A stretch of 13,706 nucleotides of DNA, from the NCBI GenBank assembly GCA_035537095.1, contig DATLMV010000116.1, positions 1 to 13,706 of the forward strand. Reading direction: 5' to 3'. Positions 13,062 to 13,706 of this stretch are shown here, one piece after another (positions within the stretch are counted from its first letter, which is position 1; each line of letters opens with the position of its first letter). Made by a program: the position numbers and the translations under genes. The notes below the pieces were generated by a model, which saw nothing but the letters and a program-made list of their open reading frames with translations, was not told the DNA's origin and did not search any database. This stretch comes from DASWNP01 sp035537095 (lineage in GTDB: Bacteria; Acidobacteriota; Blastocatellia; Pyrinomonadales; Pyrinomonadaceae).

Positions 13062-13664
13062 ATGCTGCAAGAGAAGACTATCGAGACTAAAGCCGCGCCG
13101 CTCGTCGCCGAGTTGGAGAGCTACCGGCAGCAGTATGAGGCGATTCGGGCGGACGCGCAGGGATTGGTCGAGGGCTTGACGGAGGCGCAGTTCAACTGGC
13201 GAAACGCGGCGGGACGCTGGTCAATCGCCGAATGTCTGGCGCATCTCAACGCGACGGGGCAGGTCTTTCTGCCGCGTCTCGACCGCGCGATGAAACGCGC
13301 GCGTGAAGAACAGAGGCTCAGCGCGGGGCCGTATCGTCACGGCTTTATCGGCAACTTTCTTGTCCGCCAGATTGACGCGCCCATCAAAAGGCTCAAGACG
13401 AAATCGCCGAAGATGTTCGCGCCGATGCCGGAACATCTTTCGAGCGTCGTCGTTCCGGCGTTCGCGACGCTACAGGAAGAGATTCTGCGTCGCATCGAAC
13501 AGGCCAACGGGCTCGACCTCGGGCGCGTGAAAATCGCGTCGCCTATCTCCAAGCTGGTCAAACTCAGTCTCGGACAATGGTTCGCCTTCATCGCCGCGCA
13601 CGAGCGGAGGCATCTCTGGCAGGCGCGACAGATGAGGAACCACGCGCAGTTTCCCCGCGCGTGA
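13062..13664 (+). CDS. DinB-like four-helix metal-binding protein
   Basis: A 200-residue protein of the DinB/YfiT superfamily, whose members hold a metal with three histidines in a four-helix bundle; many are thiol-S-transferases (bacillithiol or similar) or have no known role. Seen here: WSIAECLAHLNATG with His61, and a C-terminal pair spaced by three in AAHERRHLWQ (His180, His184), giving the classic triad. The segment GLTEAQFNWRNAAGRWSI is the usual first-helix pattern. A region around 90-140 rich in Lys and Pro (RLKTKSPKMFAPMP) is the variable loop. ATG 13062 has a perfect AAGGAGG 9 nt upstream, so the longer frame from 13029 is rejected. It lies 47 bases after rsgA, likely in the same unit. 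The thiol cofactor and substrate cannot be told from sequence. Confidence 0.88.
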   Translation: MLQEKTIETKAAPLVAELESYRQQYEAIRADAQGLVEGLTEAQFNWRNAAGRWSIAECLAHLNATGQVFLPRLDRAMKRAREEQRLSAGPYRHGFIGNFLVRQIDAPIKRLKTKSPKMFAPMPEHLSSVVVPAFATLQEEILRRIEQANGLDLGRVKIASPISKLVKLSLGQWFAFIAAHERRHLWQARQMRNHAQFPRA

Positions 13665-13706
13665 AGTTGGCGCGGGCGAGAAGAAAGAAGAGAGGCGCGT
13701 GACGTT

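Overview
The window looks like chromosomal housekeeping DNA of a GC-rich Gram-negative bacterium. The evidence is a BamA-type outer-membrane barrel, a SurA-type periplasmic chaperone, a lipoprotein signal and several Sec signal peptides. A Blastocatellia-like member of the Acidobacteriota is my best guess, but this rests on general protein and repeat style, not on a diagnostic marker. I found no rRNA, tRNA, transposase, phage gene or CRISPR array.

Layout. 1-2661, all plus strand: the 3' end of a BamA/Omp85 gene, a SurA-like chaperone without a parvulin domain, and an unrecognised secreted protein. 2662-3684: a short spacer with an 18-bp tandem repeat, then a patatin-like phospholipase. 3685-4455: a gene-poor stretch holding one small, convincing ORF (57 aa, signal peptide or anchor, strong Shine-Dalgarno). 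4456-7068: a bifunctional class A penicillin-binding protein with a UB2H-like domain (PBP1B type). A strong hairpin separates it from the convergent acpS. acpS (minus) and pgeF (plus) diverge with overlapping 5' ends. pgeF converges on a stand-alone DsbD-N-like protein, which follows rlmN on the minus strand. 10623-13664, plus strand: a DUF1287 lipoprotein, a small SET-domain protein, the ribosome-assembly GTPase rsgA and a DinB-fold protein.

Functional themes. Envelope biogenesis is prominent: BamA and the SurA-like chaperone for outer-membrane proteins, the PBP for peptidoglycan, PgeF for peptidoglycan precursor editing, and a DsbD-N-like protein for periplasmic thiol chemistry. Translation and lipid housekeeping are also present (rlmN, rsgA, acpS, patatin). 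The genes form short separate transcription units, with no large operon.

The most unusual signal is non-coding. Five gene boundaries carry inverted-repeat elements built from short words, several with a clear 7-nt period: 562-722, 8392-8474, 9090-9246, 11306-11396 and 11854-11920. One is a perfect 36-bp hairpin that contains the stop codon of pgeF. One has an arm translated inside the signal peptide of the SurA-like protein. Two begin at a TAG stop. They differ in sequence but share architecture and look like a family of small, actively generated repeats.
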